The notes beneath the pieces are model-generated. The model was not told where the DNA came from. It saw only the letters and a list, made by a program, of their open reading frames with translations, and made no database searches. Below are positions 48,895 through 59,700 of a stretch of 64,000 nucleotides of DNA, one piece after another. Origin of the DNA: Actinomycetota bacterium. Its GTDB lineage: Bacteria > Actinomycetota > Humimicrobiia > Hakubellales > JAMDDV01. The stretch is from assembly GCA_023488455.1 (NCBI GenBank), contig JAMDDV010000001.1, forward strand, positions 62,001 to 126,000, written 5' to 3'. Made by a program: the position numbers and the translations under genes. How positions within the stretch are numbered: the stretch's first letter is position 1; every line of letters starts with the position of its first letter.

Positions 48895-49588
48895 GACTCT
48901 ACATCGGAGACAGACTACGAAAGATTTTAATGAGAGGAGATATGGGAAAGAGTGGCAGCCAGGCCCGTCGGGAGGGCCGAGAATCGAGGCCATCATAAAA
49001 TTGGCTGGTTCCGGTGGGAAGGTTTTAGATGTTGGCTGTGGTGATGGAACGATCAGTCGTATTGTTCAAGACGCAGGTAACGATGTTTACGCTATCGACA
49101 TCTCTGAGACTGCTGTTCAACTCGCAAAAGCCAAAGGAATCAATGCTATAAGAATAGATTTAGAAAATGAAGATAAGCTTCCATTTGAGGATGATTTCTT
49201 CGATGTTGCTATAATGGCCGAGATTATCGAGCACTTTTTTGATACAGATTATTTTCTAGCAAAGATTAAGCGTGTTCTAAAAAATGGAGGGCACATCGTT
49301 CTGACTACCCCGAATCTGGCTTCGTTGGGGCGGCGACTCTTGCTTCTTTGGGGAAGGGATCCTCTCACCGAAGTGAGAATTGAAGATAACTCAGCTGGAC
49401 ATGTCAGATATTTTACAAAAGAAACTCTATTTCAAATCTTAAAGGCTAATAACTTTAAGATTGTAAATTTCTATTCAGATGTGGTCAATTTCGATAACAG
49501 TGGCCGTATCTACAGCATAATGCTTGCAAGATTGATTCCGACCTTAGGAAGGACTCTGATAGTTAGAGCGAGCTTGAATGAAGATTGA
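48875..49588 (+). CDS. Class I SAM methyltransferase
   Basis: A 237-residue methyltransferase: KVLDVGCGDGTIS motif I, YAIDISETAV motif II, EIIEHFFDTDYF and RVLKNGGHIVLTTPN. The overall shape matches UbiE/COQ5-like and sugar O-methyltransferases of glycan clusters. It overlaps the epimerase upstream by 20 nt and begins a run of tightly packed methyltransferase and GT4 genes. Confidence 0.85.
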   Translation: MKLSSLKTLHRRQTTKDFNERRYGKEWQPGPSGGPRIEAIIKLAGSGGKVLDVGCGDGTISRIVQDAGNDVYAIDISETAVQLAKAKGINAIRIDLENEDKLPFEDDFFDVAIMAEIIEHFFDTDYFLAKIKRVLKNGGHIVLTTPNLASLGRRLLLLWGRDPLTEVRIEDNSAGHVRYFTKETLFQILKANNFKIVNFYSDVVNFDNSGRIYSIMLARLIPTLGRTLIVRASLNED

Positions 49589-49612
49589 TAGAATTGCAGG
49601 TCAAATCGAGAA

Positions 49613-50794
49613 GTGAAAGTTTTGTATCTGAATCACAATCCTGTGGGAATTGGAACATTCTACCGTTGTTTAAATCTTGGCCAGCAGCTTGCTAAGCGTG
49701 GTTATAAAATAACTATTTTATGTTCAAGCAACCGAAGATTTGATTTTAGAATCAGATCTGAAATCCAGAAAGGTTTGAGAATAGTTACTCTACCAACCAC
49801 TGGCTTTTACGACGATAGAAGAAAGACTGGATTCTACTTTGGCCAGTTGTTGAGGGTATTCCTCGGTTCGATCGAAGTTCTGCGTCTTGACTATGATCTT
49901 TTGCATAGTTTCGCAATAGCCCAGCCCACCACTGGCATTCCCACAGTTGTTAGCAAATTTTTTCGAAATAAACCTATCATCATAGATTGGGACGACGCCT
50001 GGAGCAGGGGGTTTACCGAATACCATAATCCTGTTGTCGGCAAGACTCTGGAATTCTTCGAGAACAGAGTGCCTAAGTATGCCACGAAGATAACAGTTGT
50101 CAGCGAGTACCTGAAACAAAGAGCCCTGGATTTGGGTTTTAAGGAGGAAGATATCGTGAAGATACCAAATGGGGCAAATGTTGAAGTCATCAAGCCTTTA
50201 GATCAGAAGGAAGCAAGAAGGTATTTAGGGATAGAAGAGGACACACCTATAGTTGTGGCGATGGGACACACCTATATGAGAAGCATGGAAATCCTGATGG
50301 AGGCCTTTTCTGGAGTGGTCGCGAAGACACCACAAGCAAAGCTTTATCTAGTTGGGAAAATCGGTAGGGCTCGCGGCACCATCGAGGAGGGGTTCAAGAA
50401 ACTAAAGCCCTTCATAGTGTTTACAGGGGAACAGCCGTCCCAAAAGATACCTTATTATTTAGCAGCTGCAAATGTGTTAGCTCTTCCGATGGAAGATTCG
50501 GTTATTGAAAAGGCCCGTTTTCCTATTCGCCTGGGTGACTATCTCGCCTCGGGCCGCCCCATTGTTTCAAACGCAGTTGGTGAAGTAAAAGCCGTTCTTG
50601 AGGAAGGAAGATGTGGGTTCGTTTCTGACTCGGAGGATGTGAACGGTTTTGCAGAAAATATTCTCCTGGCGCTTGGAGATAAAGGTCTTTCTTCTGAATA
50701 TGGCAGGAGAGCAAGAAAGGTTGCCGAAGACGAGTTGGCTTGGTTTAAGGTGACGAAAAAACTCGAGACTATCTATCGAGAGGTGGTCTCATAG
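49613..50794 (+). CDS. GT4-family glycosyltransferase
   Basis: A 393-residue GT-B enzyme from a GTG start: LYLNHNPVGIGTFYRCLNLG acceptor loop, AMGHTYMRSMEILMEA start of donor domain and ALPMEDSVIEKARFPIRLGD donor site, with the IRLGDYLASGRPIV variant. First of three consecutive GT4 genes; its stop overlaps the next GTG by one base. Confidence 0.87.
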   Translation: MKVLYLNHNPVGIGTFYRCLNLGQQLAKRGYKITILCSSNRRFDFRIRSEIQKGLRIVTLPTTGFYDDRRKTGFYFGQLLRVFLGSIEVLRLDYDLLHSFAIAQPTTGIPTVVSKFFRNKPIIIDWDDAWSRGFTEYHNPVVGKTLEFFENRVPKYATKITVVSEYLKQRALDLGFKEEDIVKIPNGANVEVIKPLDQKEARRYLGIEEDTPIVVAMGHTYMRSMEILMEAFSGVVAKTPQAKLYLVGKIGRARGTIEEGFKKLKPFIVFTGEQPSQKIPYYLAAANVLALPMEDSVIEKARFPIRLGDYLASGRPIVSNAVGEVKAVLEEGRCGFVSDSEDVNGFAENILLALGDKGLSSEYGRRARKVAEDELAWFKVTKKLETIYREVVS

Positions 50795-51978
50795 TGTTAA
50801 GGATTTTTGTTCCCGCTCTCGGACGTGTTAATACTCAAAATAGAGACGGAAGTGAGATAAGATTCACTGAGGTTGCAAAGAGATGGCCAAAGGACAGTGC
50901 CGAGATAAGCATACTGTTGCCGCAAAGAGAACTTCCCATAATCAAGAATGAAGGGGTAGCTGCTACCTATCATGTTTTGGACGAACCGATCAGATCTGAA
51001 AGAGACTCTTTTTTTAATGTTTTGTTGATCTATGGAATAAGAATGATCCAGGCGATCCAGCACAAAATCAAAGATGAGTTTGGGGTGGTATACTGCCCCT
51101 CTGATTTTCTTGTCGATCTCATTCCAGCAGTTAATGCAAAGAGAAGGAATAAGGGTGCGAAACTTGTTGTTTGTCTATTCCTGGTCGCTCCCAATCCCTT
51201 CAGAGGCTATGAGTTCACCTCCTCTACAGGGTATCGACGCCCAACGTTGAGAGGACTCATTTATTTTCTAACGCAGAGATTTAGCGTCTATTTGATAAGA
51301 CATTTTGCAGATTTGGTTCTAGTTCTTAACTCCAAAGACAAGCACTATTTAAGCAAATACTTACCCGAGGACAAGATCAAGGTAGTCAGTATGGGGGTGG
51401 ACTATAAAAGCGTAGCCTCTCTTCCAAAGAAACCCAAATCGTATGATGGGATTTTTTTGGGAAGGCTTCATCCCCAGAAGGGATTACCCGATTTGATTAA
51501 AATATGGAGGTTGGTTTGCGATCAACAAAGCGCGGCAAGGTTAGTAATTATCGGTGGGGGCAGCGAAAAGTGGTTTTCTTGGTTAAAATCGGAAATTGCT
51601 CAGAGAAATCTATCAAGAGATGTAGAGGTGCTTGGTCCACGTTTTGGCGAAGAAAAGTTTGCTCTTCTAAAGTCCAGCAAATTATTCTTGATGCCCAGCT
51701 ACTATGAGAGTTGGGGCATGGTAGCTTGCGAAGCGATGGCCTGCGGCCTTCCAGTGGTCGCTTACGATCTTCCAATCTTTGTCGAGCTTTTTCCCAAAGG
51801 TATGATCAGGGTTCCTATTAAGGATGTAGAGGCATTTGCCAGCGCCTGCTTAAAACTACTAAACGATGAGGATTTGTATCGTCAAGTGGCCGCGCAGGCT
51901 CTTGAGACGTCGTCAGCTTATGACTGGGATAAGATTGCCGTGAGCGATTTGAATGATCTTACTAAACTCAAGGTGTAA
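50794..51978 (+). CDS. GT4-family glycosyltransferase
   Basis: A 394-residue GT-B enzyme from a GTG start. FLGRLHPQKGLPDLIKIW begins the donor domain and PSYYESWGMVACEAMACG is the donor site with EX7E. NRDGSEIRFTEVAKRW replaces the more usual glycine loop. The donor domain resembles the GT4 at 35773-36927. 2 bp to the next gene. Confidence 0.88.
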   Translation: MLRIFVPALGRVNTQNRDGSEIRFTEVAKRWPKDSAEISILLPQRELPIIKNEGVAATYHVLDEPIRSERDSFFNVLLIYGIRMIQAIQHKIKDEFGVVYCPSDFLVDLIPAVNAKRRNKGAKLVVCLFLVAPNPFRGYEFTSSTGYRRPTLRGLIYFLTQRFSVYLIRHFADLVLVLNSKDKHYLSKYLPEDKIKVVSMGVDYKSVASLPKKPKSYDGIFLGRLHPQKGLPDLIKIWRLVCDQQSAARLVIIGGGSEKWFSWLKSEIAQRNLSRDVEVLGPRFGEEKFALLKSSKLFLMPSYYESWGMVACEAMACGLPVVAYDLPIFVELFPKGMIRVPIKDVEAFASACLKLLNDEDLYRQVAAQALETSSAYDWDKIAVSDLNDLTKLKV

Positions 51979-51980
51979 CG

Positions 51981-53162
51981 ATGAAAAACGTCGATCTCGA
52001 TCTTTCAAATTTAAGTGTGTTGGTTATAAGTCACATCTCTGATCTTGCAGGTCCAACAGAGGCTCTTGAAAGTTTCTTAAAAAAGCGAGCCAAGCTCCTG
52101 GCTTTGATATACAATCCACTGGAATACTGTACTGAGAAGAAGCGCGAGATCCGTTTGTTTGAGCGAGGCAAGCTGGTTCGCTCTATTGAACCGACAAATA
52201 TCAGAACGACTGCGCTCATTTCCTGGATTACTGATGTATTTGTTACTATTTTCAATGTATTTAGACTGAGGAAGCGATACGACGTCTGCATAGGAGTTAA
52301 TGGTTTAAATGCCTTAATTGGTCTCTTCTTCAGAGCTCTGGGTAGAACTGATAAAGTAATCTTTTACACCATTGACTGGGTTGAGAGAAGGTTTTCAAAT
52401 CCGTTATTGAACAGAATTTATCATTTCATTGACAGATTCGCTGCTCGACACTCGGATTTTGTTTGGAATATCTCCAGACGGATTGTCTCGCTACGTGAAA
52501 AGCAGGAAGTTTCGCCTAGGCGAAATGTCTTTGTCCCAGTTGGGGTGGATTTCACTGCAGTTCCATCTGTTTCGTCAAATAGCATTGACCGAAAGAGAAT
52601 CGTCTTTCTGGGGGCTCTTGAGCGAACAAAGGGAATAGAGCTGGTAATCGATGCATGGAATGAAATATTAGAAAGAGTTCCAGATGCAAAACTTGTTGTA
52701 ATCGGCAAGACACCCACTGGCGCGGGCATCAAGCCATATGAAGAGGCTCTAAGTAGGTTGAAAAATGTGGAACTAAAAGGGGTCTTGCCTCACAGTGAAG
52801 TCCTAAAAACACTGCCAACGTGTGGTGTGGGACTCGCCCCATACTCTGCGGATGAAGATAGCATAACTAAATTCGCTGATCCAAGTCGGGTGAAGGACTA
52901 TCTGGCTTGCGGATTGCCAGTTGTAATTACCCCAGTTCCAGAGATATCTCAGGAGATTGCTGATGGCAAAGCCGGAATTGTTATCGAATACGATACATCG
53001 CAGTTGGTTGATGCTGTTCAAACAATACTCAAAGATCTGGGTATTTACCAAAGATATAGCGTAAACGCCAGAAAATGTGGTGTCCGGTTCTCGTGGGATA
53101 TTATTTTTGAGAGAGCTTTCAGCATTTGGCTTACGCAGAAAGGTCATAAATTTGCTTCGTAA
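51981..53162 (+). CDS. GT4-family glycosyltransferase
   Basis: A 393-residue GT-B enzyme: VISHISDLAGPTEALESFL, a C-terminal domain from FLGALERTKGIELVIDAW and donor site LAPYSADEDSITKFADPSRV. It belongs to the GT4-like subgroup where the second Glu lies in a K-F-x-D-P-S-R-V-K-D-Y loop. The next methyltransferase starts 11 nt inside its 3' end. Confidence 0.85.
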   Translation: MKNVDLDLSNLSVLVISHISDLAGPTEALESFLKKRAKLLALIYNPLEYCTEKKREIRLFERGKLVRSIEPTNIRTTALISWITDVFVTIFNVFRLRKRYDVCIGVNGLNALIGLFFRALGRTDKVIFYTIDWVERRFSNPLLNRIYHFIDRFAARHSDFVWNISRRIVSLREKQEVSPRRNVFVPVGVDFTAVPSVSSNSIDRKRIVFLGALERTKGIELVIDAWNEILERVPDAKLVVIGKTPTGAGIKPYEEALSRLKNVELKGVLPHSEVLKTLPTCGVGLAPYSADEDSITKFADPSRVKDYLACGLPVVITPVPEISQEIADGKAGIVIEYDTSQLVDAVQTILKDLGIYQRYSVNARKCGVRFSWDIIFERAFSIWLTQKGHKFAS

Positions 53163-54066
53163 CGAGTATCGGGAGATATTAGCGTGTCCACAATGCAAGG
53201 ACAAGCTCCAAATCGTTGGAGACACGATCCAATGTGAAGGATGCGGAAAATCCTACGATATAGTTGAAGGCATTCCAGTATTAGTTGGGAGCGAAACATC
53301 GAAACAAGAACATCATATCAGTCAAGTTCGGCACTTTAACAAGTATGTCAAAAAATTTGAGACTTATCATCTTGATAATTGGCGAATCAGTTTTATGAAG
53401 AGAGCATTCTCAAAATTGGATATTGGCGCAAGAAACGACAAATCTCCCCCATTGTACCTTGATGTAGGATGCGGCGGTTCAGGATATATGGTAATAGAGG
53501 CAGCAAAAACCGGTGTGAGGGCTGTTGGTTGTGACTTGTCTTTCGAGGCTATGGCAAAAGCAAATTATTTTGCCAGACAGCAGGGAGTTCTAGAGAGGTG
53601 TTTGTTTGTTGTGTGTGACGCAGAGAGATTACCTTTCAAGAGCAACGCATTTGGCGCGGTTAGCTCTATTGCGCTACTGGAGCACGTACTAAACGATGAC
53701 TCCCTGGTTGCGGAGATTTCCAGGGTTGCTAAAGAAGAAGCGAAGATTTTTGTCACTGTGCCTAACACTGAGAAAAGGATATGGTTCTTTTTGCGACCAC
53801 TTTATCTTTGGCATAACCAGCGTATGGGTCATGTAAGGACGTATTCCGAGGAGGAGTTAGGTGACAGATTTGAAAAGGCAGGATTCAGACTATGTGAGCT
53901 CAAGTATAGTGGGCATCTTATTAAGTTCTTACAGTTGCTATTAAATTACCTCCCGGCCTCGAATTTTCGAGATAGGCTTTGGTGGAAGATAGAAGAAGTT
54001 GATCTGGGAAGAGGTCAGAAAAAGAGTGGCCTCAATCTTAGTGCGGTGTTTGGAAAAGTCTCATAA
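53152..54066 (+). CDS. SAM methyltransferase with N-terminal Trm112-like zinc ribbon
   Basis: A 304-residue protein from the TTG at 53152 (AAAGG eight bases upstream, inside the previous gene). Residues 1-50 are a fused Trm112-like ribbon: REILACPQCKDKLQ and CEGCGKSYDIVEGIPVLVG with four Cys. The methyltransferase follows, with LDVGCGGSGYM and SIALLEHVLNDDSL. It therefore carries in one chain the zinc partner whose free form is broken at 46695-46892. Confidence 0.87.
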   Translation: MLRNEYREILACPQCKDKLQIVGDTIQCEGCGKSYDIVEGIPVLVGSETSKQEHHISQVRHFNKYVKKFETYHLDNWRISFMKRAFSKLDIGARNDKSPPLYLDVGCGGSGYMVIEAAKTGVRAVGCDLSFEAMAKANYFARQQGVLERCLFVVCDAERLPFKSNAFGAVSSIALLEHVLNDDSLVAEISRVAKEEAKIFVTVPNTEKRIWFFLRPLYLWHNQRMGHVRTYSEEELGDRFEKAGFRLCELKYSGHLIKFLQLLLNYLPASNFRDRLWWKIEEVDLGRGQKKSGLNLSAVFGKVS

Positions 54067-54084
54067 ACGGAGATAAGATTTCTT

Positions 54085-54792
54085 ATGCATTTTGAAAAGT
54101 ATTATGAGCAGTATTGGGAAAGGCGATTGTCTTCAGAAGAATACCCTTCCAAGCCCATAAGCGACTCTATACCTCGTTTTTTGATCAAGTATTCGAGTTA
54201 TGGATCAATCGTGAATCAAATTCCGCCCAACTCAAAGGTGCTCGACGTGGGGTGCGGTGACGGTAGAATTTCCGCACTTTTCAAACGAAAGGACTGTGAT
54301 GTCTGGGGCGTGGACGTTTCCAGAAGAGCTGTTGAATTGGCAAGCAAAAATGGTATAAAGGTGAAGCAGTGGGATCTTAACCAAGTCCCTCTTCCTTTTG
54401 AGGAGGCAAGTTTTAATGTTTTGACACTGATCGACGTATTGGAGCATGTTATTGATCCTTTAGCTCTTCTGAAAGAAGCTCACAGACTATTAGCACCTGG
54501 CGGTAGACTCATTATTTCTTTACCCAATTTTGCGCGAATTGGTAACAGACTAAGGATGTTTATTGGCGATCCTCGGGATATTCTGCACTGGGAAGGTTAC
54601 GGAGACGAAATTGAACACTTGCACTGGTTTACTCTTCCAAAACTTAGATATTTCTTGAAAAAAGCAAATTTCAAAAAAATATCAGCACAACCGGTGGGTT
54701 TGCCTTTTGGATTTATTTTTGGTCTCCTTCGTCTATACGGTCTTTCCAAGATTTTACTCGTTGTGGTAGTGAAAGGGGAAAACGTTGTCTAA
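54085..54792 (+). CDS. Class I SAM methyltransferase
   Basis: A 235-residue methyltransferase: KVLDVGCGDGRISALF motif I, GVDVSRRAVELA motif II, LIDVLEHVIDPLALL and RLLAPGGRLIISLPN. It is similar in build to the one at 48875-49588. The next gene overlaps its last 8 nt. Acceptor unknown. Confidence 0.87.
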   Translation: MHFEKYYEQYWERRLSSEEYPSKPISDSIPRFLIKYSSYGSIVNQIPPNSKVLDVGCGDGRISALFKRKDCDVWGVDVSRRAVELASKNGIKVKQWDLNQVPLPFEEASFNVLTLIDVLEHVIDPLALLKEAHRLLAPGGRLIISLPNFARIGNRLRMFIGDPRDILHWEGYGDEIEHLHWFTLPKLRYFLKKANFKKISAQPVGLPFGFIFGLLRLYGLSKILLVVVVKGENVV

Positions 54793-56308
54793 CGAAGTGC
54801 GTAATAAGATTTTGCTGGTATATTCTAAGTTTCCTATTCAAGAAGGGCCTAAATTCAATGTCCCCCTCGGCGTGCTACATTTGGGCACTTATCTCAAAAG
54901 TAAAGGGGTCAATGTGCGGTTGATTGATTGCAATATCGAAGATGACTACCTAAGAATTATCGCCGAAGAGGCGAAAGATTATCTTTGCGTAGGGATTTCG
55001 ACAATGACGGCACAGGTCCCAGATGCTTTGAAAATTGCAAGAACGGTGCGCAAGTTGGCACATGAGACCCCTATAGTTTTTGGTGGTGTGCACGCTACTT
55101 TGTTTCCGGAACAAGTCGCTAAGAGTGAGTTTGCGGACTATGTCATTATAGGCGAGGGTGAGTTACCCTTTTTTGATTTGATTAAAGCATTGCAGGCGGG
55201 GATGGAGCCACATGACATTGAAGGTATAGCATATACCGACAAAGCAGGAGAGGTTGTTATAAGGCCTCAAAAAAGACAATTCGATTTTTCGCAGATGCCC
55301 AAGATTGACTATAGCCTTCTCAGTATCGATGTGCTCTCGCAATTCGAAGAAAATTATGTTTCTGTTCTGACAAGTCGCGGCTGCCCACACCGCTGCGCTT
55401 TTTGCATCAACACAGTTATAAGGGAAAATAGGCGATGGCGAGCGTGGCCGGTCTCCAGAATATTCGAGGAAATAGAATCGATCATGAGTTATGGAGCAAA
55501 GAAGGCATATTTCTGGGATGAGAACTTCTTTCTTAGTCAAGCGCGAGTGGTGGATTTTGTAAACGAAGTTAAGGAGCGGAATCTGGAGATTGAATGGTTT
55601 GCCAATATCCGTTGCGATTATTTTAATGACACCCGTGTGAGTAGAGATTTCCTAAAGGAACTTGAGAGAGCAGGTTGCCGACGATTAGGTCTGGGTGCGG
55701 AATCCGGCTCAAATAGAGTACTGAATTTGATAGACAAGGACATAACTACAGATAATATAATCCGTTCAGCTCATTTCTTGAGTTCTGTGAATATTCGACC
55801 TACCTATTCGTTCATGATTGGCATTCCGGGAGAGACGAGAGAGGATGTCAAAAAGACGGTTAATACGATTAAGGTTATTTTGGAGACCAATCCAAAATCT
55901 AGAATTTTGGGACCACAGCTTTTTCGTCCTTATCCCGTTTCAAAACTTTACGAAGCTTGCCGTAGATCCGGTTGGAAAGCACCAGATTCTATCGAGGAAT
56001 GGGACGAACTTGTGAGAACAGAGCTTGTTGAGGCAGACGTAGCGCTTTGTCCTTGGATTAAGCATAAAGGATTCGCGAGCATTGTCTGGTTCTATTCTTT
56101 GCTTTTGTCGCTCAGCCCAGCACGCTTGATAGGTTTGTTCTGGGAATATTGCTCTACTTATAAGAAAAGCTGGCTTTTCAAAACTGCGGGAACTGTAGGT
56201 GTGTTGCTGCTTCAGGCTCTGGGGAAACTCAGATATCAGTTAGGTTTTTCTGCCCTTTTCATAGAGCCAGTTATATTCAAAAAATATAGGTCAGTTATAT
56301 CATGCTAA
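54785..56308 (+). CDS. B12-binding domain radical SAM protein
   Basis: A 507-residue protein. The B12-binding domain (about 8-150) has VFGGVHATLFPEQ and IIGEGELPFFDL; the radical SAM cysteines are Cys200, Cys204, Cys207 in SRGCPHRCAFC; GLGAESGSNRVLNLIDK is in the barrel. The C-terminal 80 residues include hydrophobic helices that may contact the membrane, which favours a lipid or lipid-linked substrate. TTG start; the next gene overlaps by 7 nt. Confidence 0.87.
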   Translation: MSNEVRNKILLVYSKFPIQEGPKFNVPLGVLHLGTYLKSKGVNVRLIDCNIEDDYLRIIAEEAKDYLCVGISTMTAQVPDALKIARTVRKLAHETPIVFGGVHATLFPEQVAKSEFADYVIIGEGELPFFDLIKALQAGMEPHDIEGIAYTDKAGEVVIRPQKRQFDFSQMPKIDYSLLSIDVLSQFEENYVSVLTSRGCPHRCAFCINTVIRENRRWRAWPVSRIFEEIESIMSYGAKKAYFWDENFFLSQARVVDFVNEVKERNLEIEWFANIRCDYFNDTRVSRDFLKELERAGCRRLGLGAESGSNRVLNLIDKDITTDNIIRSAHFLSSVNIRPTYSFMIGIPGETREDVKKTVNTIKVILETNPKSRILGPQLFRPYPVSKLYEACRRSGWKAPDSIEEWDELVRTELVEADVALCPWIKHKGFASIVWFYSLLLSLSPARLIGLFWEYCSTYKKSWLFKTAGTVGVLLLQALGKLRYQLGFSALFIEPVIFKKYRSVISC

Positions 56309-56781
56309 CCAAAATCCTTAAATTTGAAGCAAAAATTAGATCCTTACCTGTAGACAAAAAGCTCTATAGTATCCTTCCGTTTGTCATTTTCTTGCTTTTA
56401 ATACTCTGGTTTTTTAGAAAGATTCTTATTACCCCTGGCATTGTCGGTCACACTTGGGATTGGGGTATACTTAATTTTCCGCAACAATTTCTGGATAAAA
56501 CCTGGTCGGATTTCTTCATTTGGGATCAAGCCATTGGGGCTAGAGGATACTTTCTCATGAGAGATGAGTTGTTGTACTGGATTTTAATCTTGCCTTTTTC
56601 TGTTCTTGGGGGAGCTACTGTCTCCAAGTTAATTCCAATACTCTTTCTATTCATAGCTGCTTCTTCCGCCTATAAACTTGGCAGACCTATGTTTGATCTC
56701 AACCCTTTCTGGTCAACCATTGATGGGATTTTTATATGTGGTTCTTCTCCAAAACATACTATTAAGCGGAGGAACAGCTAG
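56302..56781 (+). pseudogene. Truncated paralogue of the adjacent GT-C-like membrane protein
   Basis: A 159-residue frame with two or three transmembrane helices. ITPGIVGHTWDWGILNFP and LPFSVLGGATVSKLIPILFL match SSPGIIGYTWDWDIPPFP and APFSFLGGAVITKAAVLFVM of the next gene. Near 56735 the frame changes to a non-homologous IKRRNS end, while fragments FYMW and LLSGGTASVSKP, expected for the family, continue in the other two frames up to 56800. It is a tandem copy cut short by small insertions or deletions and joined to its neighbour. Confidence 0.75.
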
Positions 56782-59700
56782 TGTCAGCAAGCCGTTTCTC
56801 TGGGAATAGATTTACTATATTCCTTCATATATTATTTTTGGTGCTTGCCCTAATAGCTCTGCGAGGGGTTTTTTCTTCCCCGGGCATTATTGGTTATACC
56901 TGGGATTGGGATATTCCTCCTTTTCCTGGTCAAATTGCTACCAAAATGCAGACATTTTTTTCTGCCTGGTACGATGTTCCCACATTAGGGATGACCATTA
57001 AAATGGCCTCGCCAATGTATTTTTGGATACTAATTGCGCCTTTTTCATTCTTAGGAGGGGCAGTTATAACTAAGGCGGCTGTACTCTTCGTCATGGTTTT
57101 AGCAGCTAGCTCTATGTTTTTTTTGTGCCAAGAATTAGGTTTTAATTCCTACGTATCTTCAATCCCCTCCATGTTCTATATGTTTTCCCCGGTTATGTAT
57201 AGCCGACTTGTTGCTGGTCACCTCCCCATTGCTTTCGGGTATGCATTATTGCCTCTATTTATTACTTTTCTCCTAAAAAGTTTCAAAAGAAATTCGGTTT
57301 GCTATGCCCACATTATTATTGCTGGCATCTTGTTCTCGGTGGTAGGTCAACACCCTATGCTGATGGGGAATGCTTTTATGACCCTTTTAGTGCTATCAAT
57401 CATAGAGGTTTTCTTTGGCAAACAAAGGCTTTATATCGCGAAAGTATTTTCCGCGATAATTGGAATATTTATTCTTCTTCACAGTTTTTGGTTAATTCCA
57501 TTTTGTATAAAATATATTGAGGGCGAGCAAGTTGCTCACGGCGGCCTTACCTATGCATTAGGCGAAACTACCTTAAAGGCAGAGATGGCTCTGAGAGTGC
57601 AGTATTTGTGGTCTCAGAGTGTATCCCTGCTCCACTCCATAAGGCTTTTAGCTCCCACAGGGCTTGGTACTGAATTTGTCTTTTCTACTCAGAACCTGCC
57701 ACCTCTTCTGTGGGCTTTAGGAAGTTTTTTCATACCTATCTTTGTTTTCTCTACCTTATTATTTAAGCTACGAGACAGAGATAGACGGTATCTTTCCTTT
57801 ATTCTTATGGCTTTACTTGGAATAGTTTTAGTTAGTGGAGTAAAAACCGCCATTGGTACTTTTATCTACTATCAGATATTTCGTCGGCTGGGCTGGGTCT
57901 TTGCGGAATTCTCTAATGCTAATAGATGGAATCCACTAATTGCTCTTTCTTACGCTGTTCTTTTGGGATTCTTTTTCCACGTAGTTTCAAAAAGAGCCTT
58001 TGCTAAGAGTATATTTCTCTTAGCCTTAATCCCTGTTCTTATCTACACCTATCCATTCTGGAGTGGTAATCTCAGCCACCGGGTATTACCAGGGAGTCAG
58101 CCTATAAGTCTACTGGTTACCAAAATTAATGCCCAAGATGAAAAAGTATATGATTTCCTGAAGAACAATCCGACTGATTTTCGGGTGTCATATCTGCCAC
58201 CGGCTACACTTTCTTACGTTGGGAAGCCAGAATTAAGTTACGAATGGACCTCTTTTTACTCTCCTAAACCAGAGTTCATGGGACATGTGACTATGGGGGA
58301 GCCCTTTTCGCAATTTTCTGTGACTACTCTATTTCAGCCAGAATTGAAGTCTGAATATTTTGGCAGGATTATTGGTTTGGCGAGTGTAAGATATATTATA
58401 TTCCCTTGGTATGAAGAATATTATACATATCTACCTGTGGGTGGGCTGAAGCCTGCCGTTGGAGTTAACGAAACGCTTTATGACACGGAAAAGCGATTAG
58501 AAAATACAATAAGCTCTCAGAAGGATATTGTAGAATCCTCAAAACTTGCCCCACTGGATACAATTAGACTTTATGAGAATGACAGCTGGCTACCCCGTAT
58601 TTATTCAGCGAGGAGCTTGGCGGTGGCCTCTGGGGATTTCTCGGGGCTGGTTTCAATGAGCTTTGTTAATAATCTAAAATTTAGTCAAAGAGGACTCATT
58701 TTTTCATCAATGATTGGGGACGGGGACATACTAAGGATAAGAAAACTGGCTGATGAGTACATTTTGGTTAACAACAATTACATTGATATGATAGTTCCGT
58801 ATCTACCAGATCAATATAAAGTGCGACCAGGCTATTTTTATGGGCCGCAGACAGACGCTAATCAAGATTGGGTGAACCTTGGTTTTTATTGGTATTATGA
58901 CTGGCATTATTCCTCCAGTCTTAATAAGAAAAGTGGTATTTTTACTTTGACTAGTAGCTCATGCAAATTACCATATTTTGCAGAGAAAGATGGTGTGTAT
59001 GAAATTTATGCGCTGGTTCATAGAGGGCCGAAAGGATCTTGGCTAGATTTCTATGTGGGAAGATCCAAGATAAATACTATTGTGACTAAAAGCGATAACG
59101 ATCTAGGATTTGAGTGGGTTTTTATTGATACGGCAAAATTAGCAGTGGACAAACATACTTTGGAAATCAAGAGCGGTGAGGGAGAAAATGCTGTTTTGGA
59201 AATAATAGTTGTTCCCCAAGATGTCATGAAAAGGGCACTTTCTACGTTTCGGAACCACTTGGCAGATAAAAGGATTATTTTACTAAGCGAGATGGAACAA
59301 TTTAAGAGAGCAGAAGTTGACCGCTCTGCTAGTCAAGGCTTCGCAGTTGCACCGCCAGTAGATGTGAAGATCTACAATCCCAAGGAGGGGAAGTATAAGA
59401 TATCTTTACGGGCAAGGTCGCCAGAAATTGCTAGATTGGAAGTTGCAATAAATAACAAAACTCAAAAGGTAACTCTAGCAAGACAGTCTGACAATGTCTA
59501 TGAATGGTATACGATTGGGGATGTGTTTTTAGATGAAGGCATTAATAATCTCTCCTTTTCTTCTTCTGATGCATCTGAACTCAATTTGGATCTCATCCTT
59601 ATAGAATCGTCAGATAAAATTCTGTTACCCGCTTTGTCGAAAGAACTCAGAATCTTTAAGTACATCAAAATTAGCCCCACCAAATATAAGATTTATGTTG

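Noticed and set aside
58850..59640. Further Ig-like modules in the 1063-residue GT-C-like protein
   Set aside because: The beta-rich segments have different motifs (DGVYEIYALV, GKYKISLRAR) and look like other sugar-binding folds.
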